Part shown: piece after piece, positions 8,434 to 20,593 of the stretch
Position numbering within the stretch: the first letter of the stretch is position 1
Layout of the letters: each line of letters opens with the position of its first letter
Assembly (NCBI GenBank): GCA_903939115.1
Contig: CAJAFV010000043.1
Span: 1-64,000 of the forward strand
Length of the DNA stretch: 64,000 nucleotides
Reading direction: 5' to 3'
DNA from: an uncultured Geobacteraceae bacterium
Lineage (GTDB): Bacteria; Desulfobacterota; Desulfuromonadia; Geobacterales; Pseudopelobacteraceae
Translations under genes and position numbers: made by a program
Notes under the pieces: model-generated
Databases searched by the model: none
What the model was told of the DNA's origin: nothing
What the model saw: only the letters and a program-made list of their open reading frames with translations

Positions 8434-8467
8434 AGGGGGGCACTGATCACGCCCCCCTGTTTTTTTC
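8434..8467 (+). terminator. Rho-independent terminator after the small SAP-like gene
   Basis: AGGGGGGC and GCCCCCCT form a strong stem around TGATCA-containing loop bases, followed by a run of seven T residues starting at 8460. It ends 30 bases before the convergent protease gene. Confidence 0.85.
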
Positions 8468-8496
8468 GTAGATGGACTTTTACAACTGCTGTCGTA

Positions 8497-10926
8497 TTAC
8501 ACTTTTTTCGTAACCGGCTTTTTCTTAGTTTTCGGCTTCTGCTTTTGCTCGTTCATTTTGTCGGCCATTGTCTGCAGACGGGTGTCCACCCGTTGGTAAA
8601 TTGACCCTTTGGGGAATGCGCCGTTTTTACCGCGTTGCCCCGCCTTGATGCCGGTGAGGATTTCGATTCCCTGCTCTATCGTTTCGACACTCCACACATG
8701 AAATTGCCCGGCGTTGACCGCCTGAATAACATCATCGTGCAGCATCAGATGGCGCTCGTTTGATTTTGGTATCATGACCCCCTGCTGTCCGGTCAGTCCC
8801 TGTGACCGGCACACTTCAAAGAACCCCTCTATCTTGTGATTTACGCCGCCAATCGCCTGGATTTTACCGCGTTGATTTACGCTTCCTGTCACGGCAATCC
8901 CCTGCTTGATAGCAACACCGGACAATGCTGACAGAAGTGCATAGAGTTCAGTAGAAGAGGCGCTGTCACCTTCGATGCCATTGTAGGACTGCTCGAAGCA
9001 GATCGACGCTGATAATGACAGGGACCGGTCGGATGCAAAGGTTCCTCCCAGATACCCTGTCAAAATCAATACACCCTTGTCATGGATCGGGCCGGAAAGC
9101 TTGACCTCGCGTTCGATGTTAACCATTCCGTCCTGCCCGGTATAGACCGATGCGGTAATGCGAGTCGGGCGACCGAAGGTATGATCTCCGAGACCGATGA
9201 CTGACAGGCCGTTAATCTGTCCGACAACTGCACCGGAAGTATCAACCATGATAATGCCGTCATCGTACATCTCCTGCATCCGCTCTTCTATTCGGTTTAC
9301 GCGGTAGAGGCTTTCTTCTGCCGCCGCTCGGACATCATCGCCATTGATTATGGTCCGGTCCGCTTTCGAGGCCCAGAAGCTGATTTCACGGATGAAATCC
9401 GCTATTTCCATAAACTGTGACGACAGCTTGGATTGGTCGTCAGCCATGCGAGCAGTATGTTCCAGTAAGGCTGCAACGCCACTTTTGTGAAATGGCAGCA
9501 ATCCTTCAGAGCGGCAATGGCTGGCAACAAAGAGAGAGTAATCGTGCATTATTTCAGGGGTCCGGGCTACGCGGCTGTCAAATTCAGCTTTTACTTTGAA
9601 GAACTTGCGATAATCCGGATCAAGGTGAAAAAGCAGGTAATAAATCCACGGAGTACCGATCAGGACAATTTTAGCCCGCATTTGAACAGGTTCCGGCTTG
9701 AGTGAAACCATCGTCATGAACCGATACTGTTCCAAAACATCTTCTATTCTAATTTCATGGTTGCGAATACACCGCTTCAGAGAATCCCATACAAAAGGAT
9801 TTATCAGTACTTCACGTGCGTCGATAATCAGGTAGCCGCCGTTAGCGCGATGCAGTGCTCCGGCACGAATCATGGTGAAATCGGTAACAGCTACCCCGCC
9901 GTACTGCATGACATGCTCAATCCGCCCGAAGAGGTTGTTGTACGTGGGGTTGGACTCAAATACGACCGGTGCCCCGTCACTGTTCTTATTGTCCACCAGG
10001 ATATTTACCTGATAGCGGTCAAAGGTTGGTTCCTGGCGCGGCAGCTTGATGCCGGGAATCTGGGGTTGCGTCGACTGCGGCTTGAAATCTTCAAGTGTGT
10101 TGAGAATGTCCTCCTGAACAGAATCCAGATAATTAAGAACTTTCAAAAGGGCAGAGTATTTTTCTCTCAGCGGATCAAGGCGGTGTCCCAGGCACGACAT
10201 GCCGAGGTCACGATCGGCCTGTGCCAGGGAGTCTTTAGTAATCTTCTCCTGTTCACGTACCTGACGGAGAACGTCGTTCAGCTGTTCAGTCAGTTCCTTG
10301 CCCTGTTTCTCGAGCTTCAGGCGCTTTTTTTCGTTGAGGGCGTCATACTCCTCCTGGCTATAGTTATGTCCCGCTTTCTGGGGTACGATCACCAGTCCCG
10401 AGACGGTCCGCTGTAATGAAAATCCCAGCTTTTCTGACGCTTTTTCCAGCTCCTGGAAAAGCTCGTTTGAAGCAGCCTGGTAGTTCTCAAGCAGTTCGGT
10501 CCGTCTGCTTTCATACTCACTGCTTTCAAGCGCTTTTGGGATGTCCTTGCGAAATGCTTCGATCAGTTCCTTCATGTCAGCCGACAGTTCACTCCCCATT
10601 CCGACCGGAAGATCAAGCGAGATAGCTGAATCAGAATCTTTGAAATTGTTGACGTAGACCCAGTCGTGTGGCTGTGGCTCACTTTTAGCTCTCTTGTGAA
10701 GTATGCTGGCAATTGTCGATGTCTTACCTGTCCCGGTCTCGCCGGAAATATAGAGGTTGAAGCCGGGACCATCAACCCCCAGGCCGAACTCAATTGAACG
10801 GAGTGCCCGCTTCTGGCCGATGGCATCATTAAAATCGGGGAGCTCTGCGGTGGTTTCAAAGCCGAGGAGTTCCGGATTACAGTTCCAGCGAAGTTTCTCA
10901 GCAGGTATGAGGCAGCGGTCAGACAT
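8497..10926 (-). CDS. LonB-type ATP-dependent protease (AAA_32/Lon S16 family)
   Basis: 809 residues. After a short N-terminal segment comes an AAA+ module with Walker A SGETGTGKTS near residue 60, interrupted by a long helical insertion (about 150-260, rich in Glu, Lys and Gln), and a conserved GGYLIIDAREVL segment. The C-terminal Lon protease domain has the catalytic Ser in GDSASSTE (near residue 653) and Lys in GGVNHKIEGF (near 696). There is no Lon substrate-binding N-domain, which separates it from classic LonA. No membrane segment is obvious. Expected role: cytoplasmic ATP-dependent protein degradation. The ATG has an AAAGGAG 6 bases upstream. The last 20 residues are Lys-rich (KPKTKKKPVTKKV). 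Confidence 0.9.
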   Translation of the reverse strand: MSDRCLIPAEKLRWNCNPELLGFETTAELPDFNDAIGQKRALRSIEFGLGVDGPGFNLYISGETGTGKTSTIASILHKRAKSEPQPHDWVYVNNFKDSDSAISLDLPVGMGSELSADMKELIEAFRKDIPKALESSEYESRRTELLENYQAASNELFQELEKASEKLGFSLQRTVSGLVIVPQKAGHNYSQEEYDALNEKKRLKLEKQGKELTEQLNDVLRQVREQEKITKDSLAQADRDLGMSCLGHRLDPLREKYSALLKVLNYLDSVQEDILNTLEDFKPQSTQPQIPGIKLPRQEPTFDRYQVNILVDNKNSDGAPVVFESNPTYNNLFGRIEHVMQYGGVAVTDFTMIRAGALHRANGGYLIIDAREVLINPFVWDSLKRCIRNHEIRIEDVLEQYRFMTMVSLKPEPVQMRAKIVLIGTPWIYYLLFHLDPDYRKFFKVKAEFDSRVARTPEIMHDYSLFVASHCRSEGLLPFHKSGVAALLEHTARMADDQSKLSSQFMEIADFIREISFWASKADRTIINGDDVRAAAEESLYRVNRIEERMQEMYDDGIIMVDTSGAVVGQINGLSVIGLGDHTFGRPTRITASVYTGQDGMVNIEREVKLSGPIHDKGVLILTGYLGGTFASDRSLSLSASICFEQSYNGIEGDSASSTELYALLSALSGVAIKQGIAVTGSVNQRGKIQAIGGVNHKIEGFFEVCRSQGLTGQQGVMIPKSNERHLMLHDDVIQAVNAGQFHVWSVETIEQGIEILTGIKAGQRGKNGAFPKGSIYQRVDTRLQTMADKMNEQKQKPKTKKKPVTKKV

Positions 10927-10957
10927 GTAAATCTCCTTTTACCAAATTCAGTGCGGC

Positions 10958-10982
10958 ATTGTGTGAAGTGGATGCGTATATG

Positions 10983-10986
<4 letters not shown>
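10958..10986 (-). promoter_or_regulatory. Possible promoter of the LonB-type protease
   Basis: On the minus strand TTGACA (10986-10981) and CACAAT (10963-10958) are 17 bases apart. The -35 overlaps the stop codon of the upstream HD gene, so the protease may be expressed separately as well as by read-through. Confidence 0.4.
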
Positions 10987-13888
<2,902 letters not shown>

Positions 13889-13903
13889 CGAGAGGAACCA
13901 ACT

Positions 13904-14803
13904 GTGGAAAAAGTAATAATGATGATAAAAGCCCGCAGGCTTTTTAAGGATACCAACGATCTGCCGACCCTTCCTGCGATTGTATCCAAAGTGGTTACTA
14001 TGCTTGATGACCAAGACGCCAGCTCAGATGATATCACCGACCTGATACTGTCTGATCAAGTCCTGGCCGCCAAGGTTATCAGGGTTGTCAACTCGCCGCT
14101 GTACCGTTCCAGCAATTCAATCGAATCGGTTAAGCGTGCATTGATCTACCTCGGTTTTAAAAGCGTACGTGAGATGATTCTGACCAGCTATTTTGTGGAC
14201 GGTTTCAAGAATAAGGAACAACCATTCGACATGAAAATATTTTGGATTCACTCTTTCAGTGTCGGTGCTATCTCCCGGCACATCGCCCGTCAGGTTAACT
14301 ATCCTGATATGGAAAAAGCCTATCTTGTCGGCATTCTTCACGACATAGGCAAGGTCTTCCTCGGGCACTACTGCAAGGATGAATACGGCCAGATGCTGGC
14401 CACTATTAGTAACACAAGCCGCACAACGTACGAGGCTGAATTTGAATGCTTCGGCACGACTCACTGCGAAATAGGTCTCTGTCTGGCACAGCGCTGGAAT
14501 TTTCCGTCAGTTTACAGTGACGTCATCTCCTATCATCACTCTCCAGAAATGGCCACAGAGGACCCGTTGCTGACCGCCATTGTTGCACTGGCAGATTTTT
14601 ACTGCTCGTCGCATGTAACTTCAGACAGTGTTGCCCAGGCGAGTATTCCTGGACCTTCAGAAGAAAGCGCCTGGCACCTTTTTACACAACATGCACCGGA
14701 CCAGTCTGCATCTGGTCTGGAACATTTTCTGTCCAATCTGGACGAAGAGTATGAAGCTATCGGTCAGGAAGTCGATGTGTTGTTTAATACCATGACCACC
14801 TAG
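13904..14803 (+). CDS. HDOD-domain signalling protein
   Basis: 299 residues. The HDOD domain spans about 15-220: LPTLPAIVSKVVTMLDD at its start, VIRVVNSPLYRSS, SVREMILTSYFVDGF, VGILHDIGKVFLGHY and ISYHHSPEMA. HDOD domains are HD-like folds that usually lack catalysis and serve in signal transduction and stress or motility control. The last 70 residues have no recognised domain. It starts at GTG with AGAGGA 7 bases upstream. It is placed between ligA and the DUF1847 gene in a probable short operon. Confidence 0.85.
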   Translation: MEKVIMMIKARRLFKDTNDLPTLPAIVSKVVTMLDDQDASSDDITDLILSDQVLAAKVIRVVNSPLYRSSNSIESVKRALIYLGFKSVREMILTSYFVDGFKNKEQPFDMKIFWIHSFSVGAISRHIARQVNYPDMEKAYLVGILHDIGKVFLGHYCKDEYGQMLATISNTSRTTYEAEFECFGTTHCEIGLCLAQRWNFPSVYSDVISYHHSPEMATEDPLLTAIVALADFYCSSHVTSDSVAQASIPGPSEESAWHLFTQHAPDQSASGLEHFLSNLDEEYEAIGQEVDVLFNTMTT

Positions 14804-14814
14804 GGAGAGCGCTG

Positions 14815-15540
14815 ATGTCAGAACCGATTGCAGTCACTTGTGCAAAGTGCAGTTCTGTTTGGCAGAACCATGGCACCACACATTGCTGGAGTGGTGATCC
14901 GGCTCTGGCACCACCACAACCGGGCAACTGCCCGTCTGATGCCTATGGTGATGTTGTGCAGGAATCGTTTGATGAATATCGCGGTGACAGCGAGGACGCG
15001 AAGATCGCCTTTGTTGCCGCACGGGTCGAAGGGCTCTGCTACCAGCCGGTGCCGGGAAGTGACGCCGTCAACGCCCGGTGGACCCGGGTAGAGGATACGA
15101 TCGCGTTTGCAAGGCTGATGGGGTACAAAAAAATCGGCATGGCTACCTGTATCGGGCTGTTGGACGAGTCGGAGCGCCTGGCTAAAATTCTTACGGCACA
15201 AGGGTTTGAGCCGGTCAGCGTCTGCTGTAAGGCCGGCAGTATCGACAAGCTGGAGCTCGGATTGGCTGAAACTGACAAGGTCAGGCCGGGCACGTTCGAG
15301 CCGGCCTGTAATCCGATTGCCCAGGCCGAAATCTGCAACCGGATGGGAACAGACATGAATATCATCGTCGGACTCTGTGTCGGTCACGATATGCTTTTTA
15401 ACAAACACTCTACGGCGCCGGTGACAACCCTGATCGTCAAGGACCGCGTAACCGGTCACAACCCGATCGCCGTATTGTATGGGCAAAATTTTTACTATAA
15501 ACGGCTGCAAAAGCAGATGGTGCTGCCGGTTAACGAATAG
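14815..15540 (+). CDS. DUF1847 metal-binding protein
   Basis: 241 residues. The N-terminus has a cysteine cluster (CAKCSSVWQNHGTTHCW, later NCP near residue 38), and the remainder has Rossmann-like stretches (ARLMGYKKIGMATCIGLLDES, MNIIVGLCVGHDMLFNKHS). Conserved Cys also occur at VCCKAGSID and FEPACNP. These match DUF1847, a family frequent in anaerobes and annotated only as metal-binding. The biochemical role is unknown. It starts 11 bases after the HDOD stop and converges with the cobyrinate synthase gene (7-base gap). Confidence 0.85.
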   Translation: MSEPIAVTCAKCSSVWQNHGTTHCWSGDPALAPPQPGNCPSDAYGDVVQESFDEYRGDSEDAKIAFVAARVEGLCYQPVPGSDAVNARWTRVEDTIAFARLMGYKKIGMATCIGLLDESERLAKILTAQGFEPVSVCCKAGSIDKLELGLAETDKVRPGTFEPACNPIAQAEICNRMGTDMNIIVGLCVGHDMLFNKHSTAPVTTLIVKDRVTGHNPIAVLYGQNFYYKRLQKQMVLPVNE

Positions 15541-15546
15541 CAGCGG

Positions 15547-16944
15547 TTATCGGGTTGCTCGGCACGCGGCAACAAACATCACGGCAATATGCGGATTGCT
15601 GCCGAAATGCAGATGGATGTACGATGCAAGGCAGTTGCGAATGCGGAACCCTTCTCTCCCTAACACAACTCCCCGCCGGGAAACCTCGTAACAACGGCGA
15701 AGCTCTTCCGTCATGGTGCCGATCTCTGAATAGTGAAATTCATGCCCCCGGACGACCGCACCCTGTTCCCCAATTATGACATTTTCTGTCAGTTCTGCCT
15801 GGCGGTAGCCGAGAGCCTTACGGCGTGACAACATACGGCAGCGCACCGGAAACACCCCCGCAAAATCGGCTGACGGCTGATTGTCAGAACCATCAATCCC
15901 CTCAGTGAGATAGACAAAACCACCACATTCGGCATACACCGGCATATCTGCCGCTATTGCAGCACGGATGCCTTCTTTCATGCCGACGTTATCATGCAGT
16001 GCCTCAGCATACAGTTCCGGGTAGCCGCCAGGCAGATAGATGCCATGAATACCGGCGGGAAGGGTGGCGTCATTCAGCGGAGAAAAAAAGGTGAGCTGTG
16101 CGCCGGCTTGCTTCAGCAGGCGCAGATTATCCTCATACATGAAACAGAACGCGGGGTCACGAGCCACGGCGATACGGATTGCCGCCTCACCCCGGCCCTC
16201 TCCCTCAGGGAGAGGGGGGAATGCGTTGTCCTCCTCCTTTTTGGTAAAAGGCTGAGCTGGGTTGAAGCCAAGTCCACTCAGTCCTTCCAGATCCAGACAG
16301 CGTTCCGCTATATCCGCCAGCTTTGCGATGAACTCAACTGTGAGCGGGTTGTCCTCCGCCGTTACCAGGCCGAGGTGGCGCGAAGGGATTCCCAGTGATT
16401 CATCGCGGGGAATACAACCAAAACAGAGAACTTCAGGGCAATGGGTGGCAACTGCTTCTCTCAGAAGCTCGCCGTGCTGTTCGCTCCCGACATTATTAAA
16501 GATAACGCCTGCCATCCTGATCTGCGGATCAAAACCGGCAAAGCCTTTAACCAGAGCTGCCGCGCTAGCCGCCATGCCGCGGGCATTGACAACCAGAACT
16601 ACCGGCGCACCGGTCAGAGCGGCAATCTGGGCGCTGCTTCCCTCCCGACTGGAGGCGCCCAAGCCGTCAAAAAGGCCCATGGCCCCCTCAATAACGGCGA
16701 CAGCCTGGTCGTCAGTGTGGACCAAGAACGTATTCCGGACAAACTCTTCGCCACACATCCAGCCGTCAAGGTTAATCGAAGATCGCCCGGTCACCGCCCG
16801 ATGATAGCCGGGATCTATAAAATCCGGTCCGCACTTGAACGGCGCTACGGTAGCCCCGCGCCTCGCCAGTGCCGCCATGATCGCAAGGCTGACCGTGGTT
16901 TTGCCGCTGCCACTCTGCGGAGCGGCGATAAGGAATCCATTCAT
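15547..16944 (-). CDS. cbiA: Cobyrinate a,c-diamide synthase
   Basis: 465 residues. It amidates the a and c side chains of cobyrinate with glutamine and ATP in anaerobic cobalamin synthesis. The N-terminal P-loop is [13 protein letters not shown] with [11 protein letters not shown] behind it. The C-terminal class I glutaminase domain has the nucleophile in [10 protein letters not shown] and the His in RGHEFHYS. Residues about 243-255 ([13 protein letters not shown]) are encoded by a palindromic repeat inserted in frame, which is not part of the family consensus. The ATG at 16944 has GAGGTG 6 bases upstream; a GTG at 16953 overlaps the tonB-like stop as GTGA. It is the last gene of a minus-strand series. 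Confidence 0.95.
   Translation of the reverse strand: MNGFLIAAPQSGSGKTTVSLAIMAALARRGATVAPFKCGPDFIDPGYHRAVTGRSSINLDGWMCGEEFVRNTFLVHTDDQAVAVIEGAMGLFDGLGASSREGSSAQIAALTGAPVVLVVNARGMAASAAALVKGFAGFDPQIRMAGVIFNNVGSEQHGELLREAVATHCPEVLCFGCIPRDESLGIPSRHLGLVTAEDNPLTVEFIAKLADIAERCLDLEGLSGLGFNPAQPFTKKEEDNAFPPLPEGEGRGEAAIRIAVARDPAFCFMYEDNLRLLKQAGAQLTFFSPLNDATLPAGIHGIYLPGGYPELYAEALHDNVGMKEGIRAAIAADMPVYAECGGFVYLTEGIDGSDNQPSADFAGVFPVRCRMLSRRKALGYRQAELTENVIIGEQGAVVRGHEFHYSEIGTMTEELRRCYEVSRRGVVLGREGFRIRNCLASYIHLHFGSNPHIAVMFVAACRATR
16184..16222. repeat. Intragenic REP-like palindrome in cbiA
   Basis: The core CCCTCTCCCT-C-AGGGAGAGGG (16196-16216) is a near-perfect 21-base palindrome preceded by CCTCACCCCGG. 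This sequence type is widespread as an intergenic repeat in proteobacterial genomes. Here it lies in frame in cbiA and encodes [10 protein letters not shown] on the minus strand. Confidence 0.75.
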
Positions 16945-16949
16945 GCTTT

Positions 16950-17804
16950 TCACCTCAGTGCCCTTCTTGCGCCGCCGTACTGAAAAAAAGCAATCAGATG
17001 AAACTCATCCTTATCATACCCTTTGGGAAAGCCGCCCACCGGGCCTATCGCCCGCAAGGTCCGCAGTACCTCCTCATCCAATATTCTTGCCCCTGAACTC
17101 TCCAATTGCTGGATATTGGTGATTTCTCCGCGTCGATTGAATGTTATCCTGACCGGAGTGATCCCTTCGATTCCTCTCAAAGCTGCTTCCTGAGGGTAAC
17201 GCCAGACACCGTAGACCGCTCCTTCAAAGCGGCGGAGAAACGAGCCGAAGACAATGTCGTCGCTGTTCAGGAAGCGGGTGTCCCCTTCGGCAACATCCTT
17301 CTCAAATTTGCGTCGATAACTCTCTTCAAGTTTTGCCAATCCACTCGCTCCGGGGAACAGTTGTGCAACGGTTGGTGCTTGCCGTACCGTCTGTTCTTTT
17401 GGCTTCAGCAGGCTGGCTACTGAAGAGCCGGGAGCCATCTGCGGCTGCCGGGGAGCAGTTTGTGACGGCTGTGATGACTGCCTGGCTGCTGGCGACGGAC
17501 GTCGTTCATTTGCTGGTGCTGTCTGTGGTTGATGCGTCTGGCGGTCCTGAGGTGCATCACCACGCGGGGCCGTTTCTTTGGGTACCCTGACCTGCTGCTC
17601 AGACCGCCTCCTGGTCTCCTGCTGGCGTGGTTGACGAGGTTGCTTTAGCTCAGGCGCCTGCTGCAGATCAATAAAAACAGGCTCTTTCGGAGGCTCATGG
17701 TGCGACGGAGGAAAGTAATATAACCACGCAAACAGCCCGGCATGCAGAATGAGCGAGATGCAGAGAAGGTAGAGAAATGATTTTTCAATAAATCGATTAG
17801 ACAT
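16950..17804 (-). CDS. TonB-family protein with C-terminal TonB domain
   Basis: 284 residues. One N-terminal membrane anchor (about 10-30, [19 protein letters not shown]), a long Pro/Gln/Arg-rich periplasm-spanning linker (35-150), and a C-terminal TonB-like domain (about 205-280: [51 protein letters not shown]). TonB proteins couple the inner-membrane proton gradient to outer-membrane receptors. No exbB/exbD or receptor gene is adjacent. Its stop overlaps the start region of the cobyrinate synthase, hinting at (not proving) a link to corrinoid uptake. Confidence 0.8.
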   Translation of the reverse strand: MSNRFIEKSFLYLLCISLILHAGLFAWLYYFPPSHHEPPKEPVFIDLQQAPELKQPRQPRQQETRRRSEQQVRVPKETAPRGDAPQDRQTHQPQTAPANERRPSPAARQSSQPSQTAPRQPQMAPGSSVASLLKPKEQTVRQAPTVAQLFPGASGLAKLEESYRRKFEKDVAEGDTRFLNSDDIVFGSFLRRFEGAVYGVWRYPQEAALRGIEGITPVRITFNRRGEITNIQQLESSGARILDEEVLRTLRAIGPVGGFPKGYDKDEFHLIAFFQYGGARRALR

Positions 17805-17825
17805 AAAGCACGGTTAATGGTGGTT

Positions 17826-18671
17826 TCATATAGTTTGCGACGCCTGTATCGTTTCCTGCATGTACAAACGCGGGGAATCATCCTGAGGGCTGGTTTCCGC
17901 GCGCAGGAAAGAGACTATTTCTTTCAGACTTTCCAAAATATTGTGTTCTCCTTTGGGGAATTCATTCGGATCGAGTTCAAGTGTGACCGTGCTTTGATAT
18001 TCAGTATTGCGTAAATGGTTAAGAAAGCGGGTCAGTGGCAGAATCCCATGCCCCGGAAGCAGATGTTCGCGCCCATGCCCGTAATCGGAAAAATGGATGT
18101 TCCTAATGCGTCCCGAGTCGTAACAGAGAAAAAAGTCAGTAATGAAATTTGTTTTTCCTGATCCCATGTGGGTGCAGTCAAAAGTCATGTACAGATTGTG
18201 TTCACCAATGAAGTCAACCATCCGCTGTGTATTGGAGAGAATATTCGGATTGATCTTCCATTTCCCGGTCCACGGCATGTTTTCCAGAGTAATGGTTACG
18301 TTACCATCCATCCCGATTTCTTTCTGGAAGTCACGTATGCTGTAAAGCCAGCGCCAGAAACCGATTTCAAGACCCATCCAGGAAGGTGGATGGAAATTGA
18401 CCACCGGAATACCGCATTCGGCCGCCAGTTTTACGGAAAGTTTGAGCGAATCAATCTTCCCCCCCCAACCATCTAATTCCATAAATGGTGAGTGAATGGA
18501 GTGGATTGTCGTTATCTCTTGCAGCGAACGAACCAGCGTAACAGCATCAGTACGCTGAAAATGCTGGTTAATTATCAGTTCAACCCCGTCAAATCCAGCT
18601 TCGGCAGACAATTCGAATATCCTGTGAAACGGCAGGGTAAACAGGCATCCGGTGGAAAGCGAGAGAATCAT
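17826..18671 (-). CDS. Xylose-isomerase-like TIM-barrel sugar phosphate isomerase/epimerase-type protein
   Basis: 281 residues. The sequence shows the alternating pattern of the AP-endonuclease-2/xylose isomerase-like barrel: FDGVELIINQHFQ, TIHSIHSPFMELDG, IPVVNFHPPSW, ITLENMPWTG, LYMTFDCTHMGSG, IRNIHFSDYGHGREHLLPG and VTLELDPNEF. The His, Glu and Asp at these strand ends form the usual divalent metal site. The substrate is not predictable. The ATG at 18671 has GAGGAA 9 bases upstream; the frame continues back to 18737 without one. It lies between the symporter and the TonB-like gene. Confidence 0.8.
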   Translation of the reverse strand: MILSLSTGCLFTLPFHRIFELSAEAGFDGVELIINQHFQRTDAVTLVRSLQEITTIHSIHSPFMELDGWGGKIDSLKLSVKLAAECGIPVVNFHPPSWMGLEIGFWRWLYSIRDFQKEIGMDGNVTITLENMPWTGKWKINPNILSNTQRMVDFIGEHNLYMTFDCTHMGSGKTNFITDFFLCYDSGRIRNIHFSDYGHGREHLLPGHGILPLTRFLNHLRNTEYQSTVTLELDPNEFPKGEHNILESLKEIVSFLRAETSPQDDSPRLYMQETIQASQTI

Positions 18672-18708
18672 TACACCGTATTCCTCAATGGTGGTAGCTG
18701 AAAGTTCA

Positions 18709-20238
18709 TCAGTTTTCGTGATAATCATGCACTTCACGGCTTATAAACAGCCGGATGGCAGCAGAAGGGGGCGCAGTCAGCAATGAGGCACAGACCATGA
18801 CTGTTATGACCAGCGGCACACCAATGAACGCGGATGACGTGAACGGGAATAATTGTGAGATGAAAGGGAGCCTGTCCCCAATGAAAAGAGGCGCGAAACT
18901 GATGAACAAGCCGGCCAGCATGCCGCTGATGACGCCTGTGGCGTTGGCCCTGGGCCACCAGATACCAAGCAGAAAAGCCGGAAAAATGGTGTTGCCGGCG
19001 AGAGCAAAGGCAAAGGCGGCAATCTCGGCGATCATTCCCCACGGTTGGAAGGTCAGTGTCATAACAACAGCTGCCAGAATCAGAAACCCCCCTTTTGCAG
19101 CAAAAACCTTGTCACGTTCGGAAGCGTCCGGGCGGATCAACCGAGGATAAATATCATATGAAAAAGAGGCAGAACCGGTCATCAGCAGTCCTGCTGACGC
19201 TGAAAAAGCTGCGCTCATGCCTCCGGCTGCGAGGATGCCGATAGCCCAGAGCGGCAGTCCGCCAAGTCCGGCTGCCGAGAGCACAATCATATCGGCTGTA
19301 TCGGCCCCGGTCGCATTGAGAGTGAGGCCGTTCCGTGCCTCAAAAAGGCGGGCTAATACACCGTAGGCGGGTGCGGACCAGTATATCAGAGCAATAAAAA
19401 AGAGCCCCCAGACGACACCCCACCGCGCATCGCGTATGCCGGGAACCATGTAAAAACGGGAAAGCACGTGGGGAAGTCCGGCAGTGCCGAACATCAGGGT
19501 GAAGCAGAGTGCGAGCCACTCGAAGAGTGTGGTGGTGCCGAAGGGTTCCGACCAGTTAAAGCCGAACTGCTGTTGGAGTTCGCCGATTGCGGCCCCGTAG
19601 CCGAACTGGGGCAGTATCCAGAAATAGCCCAGCTTGCGGGTAAGGAGCATCAGAGGCAGGATAAAGGTGATGATAAGTACAAAGTAGTGCAGCTTCTGAT
19701 TGCGAACCACTCCCATTGCACCGGATACGACAACGTGTGAAACAAGCAGTAACGTCCCGACAATAACAGCGGGGATGTAGGCGATGCCAAACAGCCAGGA
19801 AACGAGCAGGGCGATGCCACGGAATTGGGCGATGCAATAAATGATCGAGATGATGATTGAAATCAGTGCCGCCAGAGTTCGGGCCGTGTCCGACTCATAC
19901 CGGAAGCCGACAAAATCGGGCGTAGAAAATTTACCAAAGCGCCTGATCTGGGTGGCCATCAGTACCAGCAGCAGGACATACCCTCCGGTCCACCCCACTA
20001 CATAGGCCATGGCAAAATAACCCTTCAGATAAAACACGCCTGCCAGGCCCAGAAAGCTGGCTGCGCTCATCCAGTTGCTGGCTATGCCCGCTCCAATGCC
20101 GATCCGTCCGGTGTAGCTGCCGCTTAAACCGTAATCAACACTCTGGCTGCTCCTGCTGCGCAGTCCGGAAAAGATGAAGAGTGCAAACATCGCAGCTACA
20201 ATGATTATCGGCACCAGCTGAATCATACCGTATGCCAT
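18709..20238 (-). CDS. Sodium:solute symporter large subunit (acetate/organic-acid type)
   Basis: 509 residues with about 12-13 hydrophobic segments. Solute:sodium symporter hallmarks are visible: GIGAGIASNWMSAASFLGLAG, ATQIRRFGKFSTPDFVGFRY, LMFGTAGLPHVLSRFY and GGMSAAFSASAGLLMT. It belongs to the ActP-like branch whose members pair with a small DUF4212 subunit, encoded just upstream with no gap. Such pairs transport acetate or other short-chain organic acids at the inner membrane; the exact substrate is inference. The start is the ATG at 20238, directly after the small-subunit stop. Confidence 0.88.
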   Translation of the reverse strand: MAYGMIQLVPIIIVAAMFALFIFSGLRSRSSQSVDYGLSGSYTGRIGIGAGIASNWMSAASFLGLAGVFYLKGYFAMAYVVGWTGGYVLLLVLMATQIRRFGKFSTPDFVGFRYESDTARTLAALISIIISIIYCIAQFRGIALLVSWLFGIAYIPAVIVGTLLLVSHVVVSGAMGVVRNQKLHYFVLIITFILPLMLLTRKLGYFWILPQFGYGAAIGELQQQFGFNWSEPFGTTTLFEWLALCFTLMFGTAGLPHVLSRFYMVPGIRDARWGVVWGLFFIALIYWSAPAYGVLARLFEARNGLTLNATGADTADMIVLSAAGLGGLPLWAIGILAAGGMSAAFSASAGLLMTGSASFSYDIYPRLIRPDASERDKVFAAKGGFLILAAVVMTLTFQPWGMIAEIAAFAFALAGNTIFPAFLLGIWWPRANATGVISGMLAGLFISFAPLFIGDRLPFISQLFPFTSSAFIGVPLVITVMVCASLLTAPPSAAIRLFISREVHDYHEN

Positions 20239-20586
20239 TTATTCATCCTCCCCTCTTACCGCTTTAATGCGAAAGCGGAGCGAGCCTTCCCGGGATTGCA
20301 CCGAGTGGCGATCCATCCATATATTGAACAGTACACAGAGGATAATAAACCAGAGCGGCAGAAGTTGGCCGCTTAGCCAGAATTGAATCGGCAGGTTGAA
20401 AAAGGTCAAATCTTCAAGAAGCAGTTCGGAATAATTTACTTCCAGTATGTAGGCAAAGAGCTGGAACCCGACAATAGCAATCAGCCAGCCGCTCAGAATA
20501 AACTTGATGACGCGAACCTCGCCCTGCATGGTTGCACCACGTGGTTTGAAAAAGCCTGGATCAGTACCTGAGGATGTGTCGCTCAT
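20239..20586 (-). CDS. DUF4212 small subunit of the sodium:solute symporter
   Basis: 115 residues with two membrane segments (about 29-50, IKFILSGWLIAIVGFQLFAYI; about 75-95, LPLWFIILCVLFNIWMDRHS), matching the DUF4212/small-subunit family that accompanies ActP-like symporters. Start chosen at 20586, with AGGGG 4 bases before the ATG; the frame reads back to 20769 but that part overlaps trmB and has no family similarity. The stop touches the symporter start, so translation is probably coupled. Confidence 0.85.
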   Translation of the reverse strand: MSDTSSGTDPGFFKPRGATMQGEVRVIKFILSGWLIAIVGFQLFAYILEVNYSELLLEDLTFFNLPIQFWLSGQLLPLWFIILCVLFNIWMDRHSVQSREGSLRFRIKAVRGEDE

Positions 20587-20593
20587 GAGGCCC

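Noticed and set aside
14818-15510. 230-residue open frame on the minus strand
   Set aside because: It lies antisense to the DUF1847 gene, which has a clear start, RBS and conserved cysteines. The antisense protein shows no family features.
17805-17825. Cobalamin riboswitch ahead of the TonB-like/cbiA genes
   Set aside because: Only 21 bases separate the TonB-like gene from the gene before it, and no B12-box-like sequence was seen there or in the tag upstream region.
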